A stretch of 64,000 nt of DNA, from NCBI RefSeq assembly GCF_026212465.1, contig NC_080056.1, positions 4,509,810 to 4,573,809 on the forward strand, in the 5' to 3' direction. The stretch comes from Amaranthus tricolor (taxonomy: Eukaryota > Streptophyta > Magnoliopsida > Caryophyllales > Amaranthaceae). Positions within the stretch are counted from its first letter, which is position 1. Each line of letters starts with the position of its first letter. A program made the translations under genes and the position numbers. Positions 30,601 through 40,278 of this stretch are shown piece after piece. The notes under the pieces were generated by a model, which searched no databases, was not told the DNA's origin, and was given only the letters and a program-made list of their open reading frames with translations.

Positions 30601-33401
30601 ACCATTCATAACCCGTAACTCAAAACTCTTGATGAAGAGTATGGATCATGGTAGGTCAGCAACGCTATTTTTTGTGTTTTTGGTTTTAACAAAAAATTGT
30701 AATTATTAGTTTTGGTGTTTGGTAGTCGGTATGAATCTAATTGGAATTTCATTCATCTAAACACCATATTAATGTAACAGTCTTAAAAAATTTTGAGCAA
30801 AGATAGAAGATTTGTGGAATATAAAGTAATTCTTATTTTACTAAAACGGCTGAAATTCCAATTTCACATACCCTGAAATTTGTGTGAGATTTTGTTATAT
30901 AAGGTTATTAATTGTCCACCCATCTCTAGACTCTAATCACAAATCGGTAAGTTTGTATTGCCGTCCAAGTTAGACCTACTAGAATTAGAAACACCAACTT
31001 AATTAAAAGTTCTTTTAAACAAATGATGGCACCTTAAAACAAATTTTTTTCATTGTAAGTGATTAACATAATTGAACGAAGTAAAACCCACTTTTGCAAA
31101 TAGCTCACTTAGTCAAATGGTAAGCGCACAAAAGTAAACCATCTCAAAAGTGCTCTTCTGCTTGTAAGCCATGTCGTAGGTTATTTTACGACTATTTTTT
31201 TGATTCATCTTGTGCCAAATTCGATTTGATGTCTAAAGCACTCTTAAGCACATTTTTGCATGCCTTCTAGCTGCAAAGTCTTTCAAAACTTGGCATTTTT
31301 CTCCATCCACACTGCAGGTGGGATTTTACAAATCTGCGGTAACAATAACATGAGATTGGAGGTATTAGAAGATGGTGCAGATTAGAGGCGTGGGGATTGG
31401 GATGGTGTGGATACTTATATTACTGATGGAAAAGGTTAAATGTTAGTTGGGGGGTGGGGGTTTGTCTTTAAGTAACTAAAATTTTTTAGAATAATACTCC
31501 CTCCTATTCAACCCATTAGTCCCATTTAGTTTTTCAGACTTGCCGAGGTAACATTTTAACCCTTAATATCTTTAATTGTTTTTAATTAACAATTATCAAA
31601 AGTTGAATAATCCTTGTCATGGTATCAAAACTCGGACGAGTTGACTCGGATTTTCAGGCTACCGTTTCGAAATCTCGCGATTTATAACGGTCTATGGAAA
31701 TGTGGTGCATCACCACGCTTAACGCCCGTTTTGGCCGTGTTAAACTGGAAGTTATAGCGAGTTCAGCGAGTTTTGTTTTGGGGAGAGATTTCAACTTGAA
31801 AGTACACACCAAAGAAGGTTGAATAGGAGATTTCAAATTGAAAACATTCTATTTGTTAGTTTTATCACGGGTAAGGTTCCGTCATGCGTGCACCCGATCC
31901 CCCCAAGCCCTACCCTTAGCGGTAGCCACTCAATGGCGTTAGGGTAATGGAATGTTGTTGTTGATTGCAATTTTTTAAAGTTAGTATTGTTTTGGAAACA
32001 GACCCCTCATTAAGTGGTTTGTTGCAAAAAAAAAAACAAAAAAAAAAAAAAACTTTGACCCACTTTCCGCTAACCTGATATCACATTGTTGTAGGACTTA
32101 AAGATCTTGCCGATTTTCTTCCTGCATCTCTGGCAGCGATAGTGTGTTATTTTTCTGCTGAAGTTACTCGGGGAATTTGGAAACCTGCCCTTATGAATGG
32201 AACAGATTGGCCTAGTCCTGCAGCAAACCTATCCAATGTTGAGGAGCAAATCAAGAAAATACTTGCTGCCACTGGGGTAATTGTTCCCAGTCTTGTTACA
32301 GCAGTAAGCTCTCAGGCTACCCTCCCTCTCCCTTTGGCTGCATTTTTGAGTCTCACTATAACTTACAAGCTGGACAAAGCATCTCAGCGTTTCCTCAATC
32401 TTGCGGGACCAGCCCTTGAGGCCCTTGCAGCCGACTGTCCATGGCCATGCATGCCTATTGTGGCTTCATTGTGGACACAAAAAGCAAAGCGTTGGAGTGA
32501 TTTTCTTGTCTTCTCTGCATCTCGTACTGTCTTCCTCCATAACAGTGATGCAGTGGTTCAACTTCTTAAGAGTTGCTTTGCCGCAACTCTTGGCCGGTAC
32601 ACCAATCCTACTTCAAGTAGGGGTGGGGTTGCGGCTCTTCTTGGCCATGGGTTTGGTTCTCATTTCAATGGGGGGATATCCCCCGTTGCCCCTGGAATTC
32701 TCTATTTACGCGTATATCGTGCTGTTAGAGAAATCATGTTTTTGGCAGAGGAGATCATTTCCCTCCTAATGCAGTCTGTTCGAGATATAGTTGGTGCACG
32801 AGGGAAATGTAAGCGGGTGAAACTAGGATCAGTATATGGGCAGGTCTCACTCGCTGGAGCAATGACCAAAGTGAAACTTGCAGCTTCTCTAGCTGCCAGT
32901 CTTTTGTGGTTATCGGGGGGCCAGTGCTTGGTTCAATGTCTACTAAAAGAAACCCTACCTTCTTGGTTCATAATGATGCAGAAATCTGCTCTAGAAGATG
33001 AAGCAGAAGAAATAGTTTCGGTGCTCCGAGGTTATGCATTAGCATACTTTTCAGTGTTATGTGGAGCCTTTTCATGGGGGGTTGATTCATCATCACCAGC
33101 ATCCAAACGGCGCCCTAGAATTCTCGGGAAATACTTGTTATTTCTAGCAAGCGCTTTAGACGGTAAGATCTCTTTGGGCTGTGATTCAGTTGTTTGGCAC
33201 GCTTATGTTTCGAAGTTCATAAGGCTGTTGATCGGGTGCACGCCAAATTGGGTGATGGAAATGGATAGGGATTTACTCGTACGACTTAGCAAAGGTTTGA
33301 TGCGAAGGTACGAGGAGGATCTTGCTTTGGCGTTACTTACGGCCGGTGGGATGAACACCATGGGTGCAACTGCCGAGCTCATTATCAAATGTGATAGATA
33401 A
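21640..33401 (+). CDS. MED33A: Mediator complex subunit 33 (REF4/RFR1 family)
   Basis: Eleven exons: 21640-21902, 23938-24048, 24380-24727, 25760-26073, 26168-26259, 26528-26882, 27128-27338, 28132-28246, 28338-28499, 29078-29729, 32095-33401. Phases are consistent and give 1309 aa, about the length I recall for Arabidopsis MED33A. Diagnostic segments include DPILWAIQVSSYLNSA near the N-terminus, GNMRHLIIEACIARNLLDTS, EDEKVYAATILCGASLIRGW, and VPQLAASLMTICEVFGSCVP. The first ATG in frame (21640) fits the family start. MED33 is a plant tail-module subunit of the RNA polymerase II Mediator (MED5 counterpart) that restrains phenylpropanoid and lignin gene expression in Arabidopsis; that role is family knowledge. 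The exon 8 acceptor (GGAAG at 28131) has a weak pyrimidine tract but is the only one that keeps the frame. The A versus B paralogue assignment is uncertain. Confidence 0.93.
22435..22555. repeat. two tandem copies of a SINE-like segment, 68-bp period
   Basis: GGTGATAGGGT...AGAGGTTGTTTCC..ATTGGGGTAGCAAATAT occurs at 22435-22488 and again from 22503 to 22555. The wording (GGATGTATGCAATCCTAC before it, AGAGGTTGTTTCC in it) resembles the 3' part of plant SINE sequences. Located in MED33 intron 1. Confidence 0.6.
23247..23562. mobile_element. putative MITE in MED33 intron 1
   Basis: The left side CCCGTTTGGTTGTTGCCTTG and the right side CAATAACTAAACGCC with CTTGTTAAG are imperfect inverted copies, and ATGGTAGGAATGA/TCATTACCACCAT words pair further in. 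Non-coding. Ends are approximate and no target duplication was fixed. Confidence 0.5.
25031..25291 (-). mobile_element. Cassandra-type solo LTR with 5S rRNA-like segment
   Basis: 261 bp starting TGTAACACCCGGG and ending GGGGTATCACA, flanked by a perfect 5-bp duplication ATGAG (25026-25030 and 25292-25296). On the minus strand the middle matches the 3' half of plant 5S rRNA: TTAAGCGTGCTTGG, then GGATGGGTGACCTCTGGGAA-like bases. Cassandra elements are non-autonomous TRIM retrotransposons whose LTRs carry 5S sequence and its internal promoter. Only one LTR is present, so this is a solo LTR. It sits in MED33 intron 3. Confidence 0.85.
26329..26349 (+). repeat. run of 21 G in MED33 intron 5
   Basis: Uninterrupted G at 26329-26349, followed by GTGTGTGTGGAGGGTGGG. 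It is intronic (26260-26527). Such a run can fold as a quadruplex and is prone to sequencing and assembly length error. Confidence 0.95.
30021..30268. mobile_element. putative hAT-type MITE in MED33 intron 10
   Basis: The left end GGGTATATGGCAAACGGCTAATAG and its inverse on the right, CTATTTTGCCAAACGCACCC, form a terminal inverted repeat of about 25 bp. The interior repeats GACCAGTTGATTTT/GACCAGCTGATTTT. Non-coding; the target duplication was not resolved. Confidence 0.6.
31866..31960 (+). mobile_element. 3' tail fragment of an RTE-type LINE
   Basis: GGGTAAGGTTCCGTCATGCG, then CCCGATCCCCCCAAGCCCTAC, a TAGCGGTAGCCACT piece and GGGTAATGGAATG before TTGTTGTTG. This matches the familiar 3' end of plant RTE LINEs, which finish in (TTG)n. 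Truncated; located in MED33 intron 10. Confidence 0.55.
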
Positions 33402-34835
33402 CATCGAGCTCTCTCGTATATCGTATAGGATAGTTGTGCAGTTTATGACTACATATTAACTCATTACTCACATTTAGATTAGTTGAAAAGCAGCTATTCT
33501 TGTTTAACTTAGGTGTTGTTGCTGATTTATTTCTTTCAGTTATCCATTGTAAAATTCTGAGCTCGATAACGTTCAAATGTGACTGAAAGCATTAATTAAA
33601 AGATTGATTCACTAATTACTGTTGTTTCTCTTATAAAATGTGAAATTTCCTTGCTGTTACATAAAATGCTTTTTTACTGATTACTTGCTGCCTTGCCGGT
33701 GTGTTTATACACAAATTTTGCGCCAGTAAGCACAAAAGTCGAAATAACTGAAAATAAATTTCGAACTCAACATTAAATGATCACCAGTTGATGGGTTTCA
33801 CCGATCCTTCGAAAAAATTGAAAAGCGAAAAAAGCAGAGGAACATTGTTAGAAATACCGAAGTGTTTTATAAAAGAGAGATCTGGACATAATTCATTGTT
33901 TGTTAGACGAATGTGCCAAAAAAATAGGGTGTACATGATGAGAATCATTTGACCAATGTTAATCAAAAGTTGGCTGTGGTGGGAAAACATTGGCGGGTGT
34001 GCTGGTCTATCCAGTATCCACTGCATCAACACAGTACACCTTATTGCTTTGCACTTTACGGCAGCAGCAGCTCAACTCTGGGCCTTCTTGGTGTAGTGAA
34101 TCAGGTCGGCTATGGACAATAATCTACAAGAACCAAGCATAGGGAGCTACCTCGACAAGTAAAAATTTTCAGACCTTTTTGCTGAGCAACTCTTTCAAAG
34201 AGAAGAATTTTCTGTTTTGAGTCGACGGGAGCCTTCCTGCTGCTGGTGCTGAACTTCAGATTGATGCTATGTTTGATATATCAAAAGGGATGTTTTAAGA
34301 TAGTTTACACTAGATGAAAGAAAGTGAAGGTGCAGGACCATTTGCAGATTCTGCCGGCCTTGTTGCACCACACGCCTTGCAATGAATTTTACATAGACAT
34401 GCTCGTTGGAGCCTTTCAGGTTAAAAGCCTGCATGGATTACATAACTGATGGTCAATTTGAGTTTGTAACCATTTACGCACCGGAGCCTTAAGAACTGTA
34501 AATTGGACGACGACAGCAAAGTATTATGCCCGATAATCAAAAGAATGGTATTTCTTCCAGCCAAATTGTGAGAGTGAGATGATTAAGGGCTCCTAAAAGA
34601 TATGATCAGGAATCAGGTGCTAAGCAAGCACTAAAATATGCATACGCACACAAAAGAAGCAAAGTTTAGGAGCCTTTCGTAGAGATCTAAAGTGGGAACA
34701 AGAACTTGAGCCACACTGTTCTGTGTAATAGCCAAACATACAAGCATGTAAAGAGTATTTTGTAACCTTACGAATGCAGGAACTAGGAAAAAGAGTAAAA
34801 CCCAGAAACTGCAGCCCATGAATAAGCCCCTTAAG
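33402..34835. other. 3' flank of MED33, no gene recognised
   Basis: Includes the MED33 3' UTR of unknown length. From about 34030 to 34620 the composition is less AT-rich than usual spacer, but no frame or RNA fold could be recognised. It may be untranslated exon sequence or old repeat. Confidence 0.4.
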
Positions 34836-34852
34836 GCACAGTATAATTAAAT

Positions 34853-35096
34853 AAAAGGTAAAGGACGCTCCCAGTATCCCGCACAAGGCAAGGTCGGGGT
34901 AGTTTTTTTTTATATATATTTTTTTACTTTCCTGAAATATGCGGACAAACCATACCTATTCCCCTCAAGGAGGGAGTACAGAGGATGCGCGCAGTCAAGA
35001 AACCCCCGTTGATACTTGCGCCCAGTAGGAGTCGAATCCCAATTCTTTTGCTCGACATGTAGATGTTCTATCCATTGAGCCACAAGCGCTTTTGGT
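34853..35096 (-). mobile_element. tRNA-derived SINE, full length, with 17-bp target duplication
   Basis: 244 bp flanked by a perfect 17-bp direct repeat, GCACAGTATAATTAAAT (34836-34852 and 35097-35113). On the minus strand the 5' end is tRNA-like, with A box TGGCTCAATGG (35072-35082) and B box GATTCGACTCC (35028-35038), an internal RNA polymerase III promoter. The body matches the truncated copy at 676-817. The 3' end is TTTACCTTTT. The element depends on LINE enzymes for movement. Confidence 0.92.
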
Positions 35097-35113
35097 GCAC
35101 AGTATAATTAAAT

Positions 35114-36667
35114 GAGAAATGCAAATGCTCATCTCAGGTTAAATTCTGGCTGAAGATTATAAAATGGTGAAACTTCCAGAATTCTTCATGTTATCAGGAT
35201 GATCTAGTGCTAGATCTCTTCATTGACACCCAGAGCTTTTACAGGAAAACTAGTATAAAAGAAATCATGTTTATCAATTGAGCCAATTACAGGAAAAGAG
35301 GTGAGCCCTTTTCATTTGTTTTGCTGCTGCCAACAACAAATGACTAAAGAAAAGAACTAAACCTGTATAAACTCCATTACATATAAAACGAACTGCACTA
35401 AACAGAATGACATGACAAAAGGATGAATTAAATGAACCAAGTATACCAGTTATCACAAGCAAACATCACAGCATCAAAATCGAACAAAACATATAAAAAA
35501 ATATATTATATATGCCCATTTCCCACGCTGTCATGAACATGACGATTAAAGGTTAAGATCAAACGAAGACCATCAATCATCAAACAATTCAATTGAAGTA
35601 AACAACAGCATGCCAAACTATCAATCATGATCCCACTACAGAACTCAAGAAAAGAGAACAGTTCTTAGAAAATAGCCAAAAAGAAAAGTAACAGTTAGGT
35701 AGAACATAGACAAAAAAGTAAAAGAAAGTAGAAAATGTAAAGACCATTTTTCAAAGAAGTATCCTTAACACTCCAGCCTTATAGTTCAAAAAGTGTACCT
35801 TTATAGCCATTAGCATCTACAATTTCTGTTACATCCCACCATGAATTTTGCTCCTGCCACATTCATCTTTGATGATCTGCTCAGCTTCATCTATCGGCAC
35901 AACGTTCTCAAAAATGGAGGGTATCTTCTCCACTGAATCTTTAGCATCCTACAATCTGAGGTCAGCAAAAACTCAAACTTTAATGCGAATAGGCTTTTCT
36001 ACCAAGTTCACCTCCCTGAAACTAGTAGAAATTTCCTCACCAATGGAGCCAAGACAGGTGCTGCTCCACGGCTCAAGATCCCCATAACAGGGACTTCAGT
36101 TCAATATCTCTTATACGGTCATACCACATTTTTCAACAAAGTTTACCCAAATTCAGTTACTTTAGTTTATGTCAAGTATGAAACCTGAACCAATATCCTG
36201 ATTCGCCACTGGACGGTTATGATGGGCCATTGGATCACATTTTGTAGCCTTGTAATGTTCCGAGGGTCCCTAGACGAATTTCTACATCTTCTAGTCTGGC
36301 TCAGCAAAAGCGCAATACATGTGCGAAATAAATCCGACCCGACTTGAAATTTGGTTTCATAGTGATGCAATTGCAATTGTGAACACAAGACCCGACCCAA
36401 CATTTTCCAAACCCAAACCCAAAATTGACCTGAATACACATAACACCTCTAGCAATAAATCACAAATCCAAGTAGTCTTTAGGATTTTGGAAACAATAAT
36501 GTAAGAGAGATCGAACCAAATAGTAAGACGAAAATTTCAGGCAAGAACGAGTGGGAGGGAGAGAGAGGGGAAGGTCGAGATGAAAGCACCGGATTTGGAA
36601 AATTGAAATACTCATTAGAAATTGTTAACACTCAAGAGTGAGTACAGCAAAACTACTTTTTGGAGTA
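35114..36667. other. spacer between SINE and PPR gene
   Basis: Mostly AT-rich. It contains a possible gene relic at 35829-36085 and, on the minus strand near 36590-36530, a CT-rich leader-like stretch followed by mixed-composition sequence down to about 36170. A decayed transcription unit is possible, but nothing definite was recognised. Confidence 0.35.
35829..36085 (-). pseudogene. possible relic of a small gene, family unknown
   Basis: On the minus strand an ATG at 36083-36085 opens MGILSRGAAPVLAPLVRKF, which looks like an organelle targeting start, but the frame stops soon after. A different frame then reads coding-like sequence (KDSVEKIPSIFENVVPIDEA) to TAA at 35829-35831, with stops between. 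I do not recognise the family. A broken or retrocopied gene is one reading; short introns or coincidence are others. Confidence 0.3.
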
Positions 36668-38803
36668 TCATGTGTAACTAGCACCAGGTAACCTCACCAT
36701 CTGTTGACCTTGCATAGCTTTCCTGACCCCAAGGGCATCATTCCATCTTCCTGCATCTGCATAAAGGTTACAGAGCAAAACTCTGCTTGCCCCATGTTTC
36801 GTATCTAAGCTCTTTAATCTCATGGCTGCTGTCTCTCCAATATCCACATTACCATGTGTTCTACAAGCTGCTAACAATGTACCCCATATCACCACATCAG
36901 CCTCCATTGGCATGCTATCTACAATGGCCTCAGCTTCTCGCAAACGCCCAGCTCTTCCAAGGAGGTCCACCATACAACCATAATGTTTAATGTTCGGATC
37001 TATTTTATACAAATTTTTCATGCTCTCAAAATACATTTCCCCTGCTTCCACCAGTCCAGCATGGCAACAAGCAGTTAGAACTCCTATAAAAGTAATGGTG
37101 TTGGGTTTAATACTTGTTTTTTCCAAGTTTTCAAACATTCTCAGTGACAAAGTAGCATGCCCATGCATCGCCAATCCACAAATTATTGCATTCCATGGTG
37201 AAACAGAAGTGACTTTGGCTCTTACTTGATTGAAAACATCTAAAGCATTGCTGATGCTCCCACATTTGGCGTAAGCATCAACAAGTGCCGCAATTAAATT
37301 GTCATTGAGAGGGATTGAATTATTCCTGATGTATTCATGGGTCCGCTTGGCTTCTTTCAATGCACCTAATGATGCAATGGCAGAAAAAATACTGACCATA
37401 GTGATTTCATTGGGCTGAACACCAGAATCCACCATTCTTCGGAACAATTCTAAAGCAACACTAGCCTGCCCGCATTGAGAATAACCAGAAATCATGGAGC
37501 TCCAAGAGAAAACATCTCTTTCAGGCATCTTATCAAAAAGTTCTCGAGCCTTAAGAATCAAACCATTTCTAACAAACCCAGATATAAGCGCATTCCAGGA
37601 TGCAAGATGAAACTTACAGGAAGCCTCAAATTGCAACCCAGCAAGATCGATTTTACCACATGTTGAGTAAAGATGAATTATTGTTGATTGAACAAAATCA
37701 TAGCAGTCAAAACCAGTTTTTACTATTGTAGCATGTAATTGCAGACCCTCATCAATTGCCATTACTCGCCCACATCCTGAAACTAAATCTACAATCATCA
37801 TATCATTGGGCCTCAATCCCACACTTAACATTTGACGATACAATGTCAAAGCATCGACTAACCTGTCTGCTCGTACATACGCATCAACAATTGTGCCCCA
37901 TGAAATCATATCCTTTTCAGGAATCTTATCAAAAAGTTCCCTAGCCAAATCAACAAGTTTAGCTTTTGAATACCCATTCAACATTACATTCCAAGAAACG
38001 ATGTTCTTTTCAGGCATTTCAAAAAATAATCTCTTACCATCCTCTAAATTAGAATAAACACAATACATATGCAACAAATTAGTTGAAACATGAATACAAT
38101 CATTAAGACCAAGCTTAATAGCCAATGCCTGTATAGCTTTAACATCTAAAACTCTACAAACGTGAGTATAGCATGAGATAACAGTAGCCATAGTTACCGT
38201 ATTTGGAAAAACTCCTGCAAGAAGCATTCTTTTAAAAAGTTCAATAGCAAAGCTCCATCTATCACTCTTGGCAAAACCCATTATCATAGTAGTGTAAGCA
38301 ACACAACTTTTCTCAGGCATTACATCAAACAGTTGGAGGGCATCATCCAAAAAACCAGATTTGACATAACCCATAAGCATAATATTCCTAGATACAAAAT
38401 CCATATGAGAACATGAATTAAATAACTTTTTAGCAATACCCATTTGATCACATTTAACATACATACTAATCAAACTGTTTTGGATAAAAATATTGGAATC
38501 AAGACCAATTTTTAAGATAAGAGAATGAATTTGTTGTCCTTGAAATACTGCTTTAAGGGATGAACAAGACTTTAGAGCTGAAACTAACTCCAATTCATGA
38601 TCAATACTTGATTTTTTTGAGTTTCGACTTCCTCTTTGAAGCGTCATAGAACTGAAGAGAGTTAAGAGATAGTTTTTTGATTCTGTTAAAATTTGAGGTG
38701 ATTTTGTGGAGTAATGACATATCCATGTTGAATTTGATTGAGAAAGAGCGGGAAATTTGGTTAGAGATCGCAGAATTGATTTGGGTATTTGAGAAGTAAA
38801 CAT
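36668..38803 (-). CDS. MEF18: PLS-class pentatricopeptide repeat protein, MEF18-like
   Basis: Intronless, 711 aa from ATG at 38801-38803. The open frame extends upstream only to non-ATG codons. The start MFTSQIPKSILRSLTKF is basic and serine-rich, as in mitochondrial presequences. About fifteen PPR motifs follow, with typical signatures such as GLDSNIFIQNSLISMYVKC, MPEKNIVSWNVMLNGYSKA and IKHYGCMVDLLGRAGRLREA. The C-terminus (VVIWGTLLAACRTHGNVDIG to LPGASYT) is an E1 domain; E2 and DYW are absent. Such proteins bind one or a few organelle transcripts and guide C-to-U editing, with deaminase activity supplied by a DYW partner. The overall match to Arabidopsis At5g19020 (MEF18) is from memory and is supported by the neighbouring genes. 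Appears intact. Confidence 0.9.
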   Translation of the reverse strand: MFTSQIPKSILRSLTKFPALSQSNSTWICHYSTKSPQILTESKNYLLTLFSSMTLQRGSRNSKKSSIDHELELVSALKSCSSLKAVFQGQQIHSLILKIGLDSNIFIQNSLISMYVKCDQMGIAKKLFNSCSHMDFVSRNIMLMGYVKSGFLDDALQLFDVMPEKSCVAYTTMIMGFAKSDRWSFAIELFKRMLLAGVFPNTVTMATVISCYTHVCRVLDVKAIQALAIKLGLNDCIHVSTNLLHMYCVYSNLEDGKRLFFEMPEKNIVSWNVMLNGYSKAKLVDLARELFDKIPEKDMISWGTIVDAYVRADRLVDALTLYRQMLSVGLRPNDMMIVDLVSGCGRVMAIDEGLQLHATIVKTGFDCYDFVQSTIIHLYSTCGKIDLAGLQFEASCKFHLASWNALISGFVRNGLILKARELFDKMPERDVFSWSSMISGYSQCGQASVALELFRRMVDSGVQPNEITMVSIFSAIASLGALKEAKRTHEYIRNNSIPLNDNLIAALVDAYAKCGSISNALDVFNQVRAKVTSVSPWNAIICGLAMHGHATLSLRMFENLEKTSIKPNTITFIGVLTACCHAGLVEAGEMYFESMKNLYKIDPNIKHYGCMVDLLGRAGRLREAEAIVDSMPMEADVVIWGTLLAACRTHGNVDIGETAAMRLKSLDTKHGASRVLLCNLYADAGRWNDALGVRKAMQGQQMVRLPGASYT

Positions 38804-40278
38804 GGAAGAACAGTGATTCAAGGGGAACGACTGATGAGGGACAAAAGGAAATATATCCTTTTTTTTTTTTTTACCAAAGGTTAATAATAGACCATACCAT
38901 TTTCTCAAAATTTCCCTACATAAACATTATTATTTATTAGTGAATTTAGGTTGGTTATTAAGTAGAATCGTTGACAATGTGAGTGTTTTTATTATGTGTA
39001 AAAATACGATGTATAATTCTTTGTTGGAGAAAAATTTTATTTATTTACCGGGTAAACTACCCACTTAGGATAGTACTAAAGATATAAAAATTACATGCAT
39101 TTATTATTTATCAACTAAATATCAAAAGCATATTTAATTATTATTAAACTAATTATTAATTAACACCTTATACATGTAAAACTACCCGATGAATAGATAT
39201 AGCTAAGCTCCCTCTCTGGTGATCTCCCATTAATGTTGGATGACGTTGTTATACAATTGGGCATTATGGTGCAAGACAATGCACTAACGTGCAACATCGT
39301 CTATATTTTGGTGCTTATATTATAAAATTGTTGACATTATTAACGGTTTCAAAAAATAAGGTTCTATATGCTTTATCTTTGTTGATGTTACCCTATTCTA
39401 GATGAACCATTGAATGGGAGTTATCAGAAAAGTCGTTATACATGATAATTTTAATTAACAAAAATATTATTTTGGGTAAATTTTTAGAATTTTAGGTGGT
39501 GTTTGGGAAATGAGAATATAAATTGTACTCGTTTGGTGTTTGTAAATGATAGTAAACGGAATGTATTTAGTGTAAATATTCATAAAATGTGTCATGGTAT
39601 TCTCATTAAACATGAGCTATTGCTGGTAATTTTTCATTACCATCTAACATTACATTCTGATAGGTAATAAAATTATATGAATTTTTGCAAAAGAGAAAAG
39701 GACAAGAAGATCTTAAACATTGTCAAGTTATTTTCTTAGCCACTTTAAGAATTGAGATAAATGTCAATCTTTTTAGTTTATAAGAATTAAAAGCGAGAAA
39801 AAAATGGAAAAAAATAATTGGTAGTTAGTCCCTGTGTTCCAGTAAGAAAGCACAACCATAAGACTCTATTATGTAAGAGCTTTTGAGTCGTAGTATGGGA
39901 ATATTTGGCAAAGAAGTCCAATTCTTAATCTTAAGTATGATAACAAGCTACATCTAAAGTCTCAACAGAAACAAGAAATTGATAAGAAATAGTTGTAACT
40001 TTGTAAGAATATCCAATATAAACTTTTTTTTTTTATTTATTGGCATCAAATTGGGTATTAATCGATCCAGAATAACAGAATACATTTAAAAAGTATCTAT
40101 TCTTCTCTGTTACAAAGAGTGACATTCCTACATAATGCTATTCAGATGGAAGGCTGCTGTCTTTCCAGTTTCAATTGGTTGCTTGGTCGTCGTCCAAACG
40201 GCAAAACAGCTGATTAGTATGAAATGCAAATGGATTATATCAACTACTATGTATCATCCCAGCCTTTCTCGTAAGCCA
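38804..40278. other. intergenic between L34e-like gene and PPR gene
   Basis: AT-rich. Part of it (about 40000-40278) is probably the 3' UTR of the L34e-like gene, given the adjacent inferred last coding exon. A GTGTTTGG-rich stretch near 39499-39665 may be an old repeat. No other feature was recognised. Confidence 0.4.

Noticed and set aside
31095..31190. A second tRNA-like SINE head (TAGCTCACTTAGTCAAATGG)
   Set aside because: An A-box-like word is present, but there is no convincing B box, tail or duplication.
31640..31850. A gene fragment in MED33 intron 10 with less AT-rich sequence
   Set aside because: No reading frame or family could be recognised; it probably belongs to an old repeat.
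35020..35095. A tRNA gene on the minus strand
   Set aside because: A and B boxes are present, but the sequence is followed by a SINE body and bounded by a 17-bp target duplication, so it is the SINE promoter head.
38804..38908. A longer N-terminus for the PPR protein
   Set aside because: The upstream extension begins at TTG, not ATG, and contains a lysine run from a poly-T stretch. The ATG at 38803 gives a sensible mitochondrial presequence.
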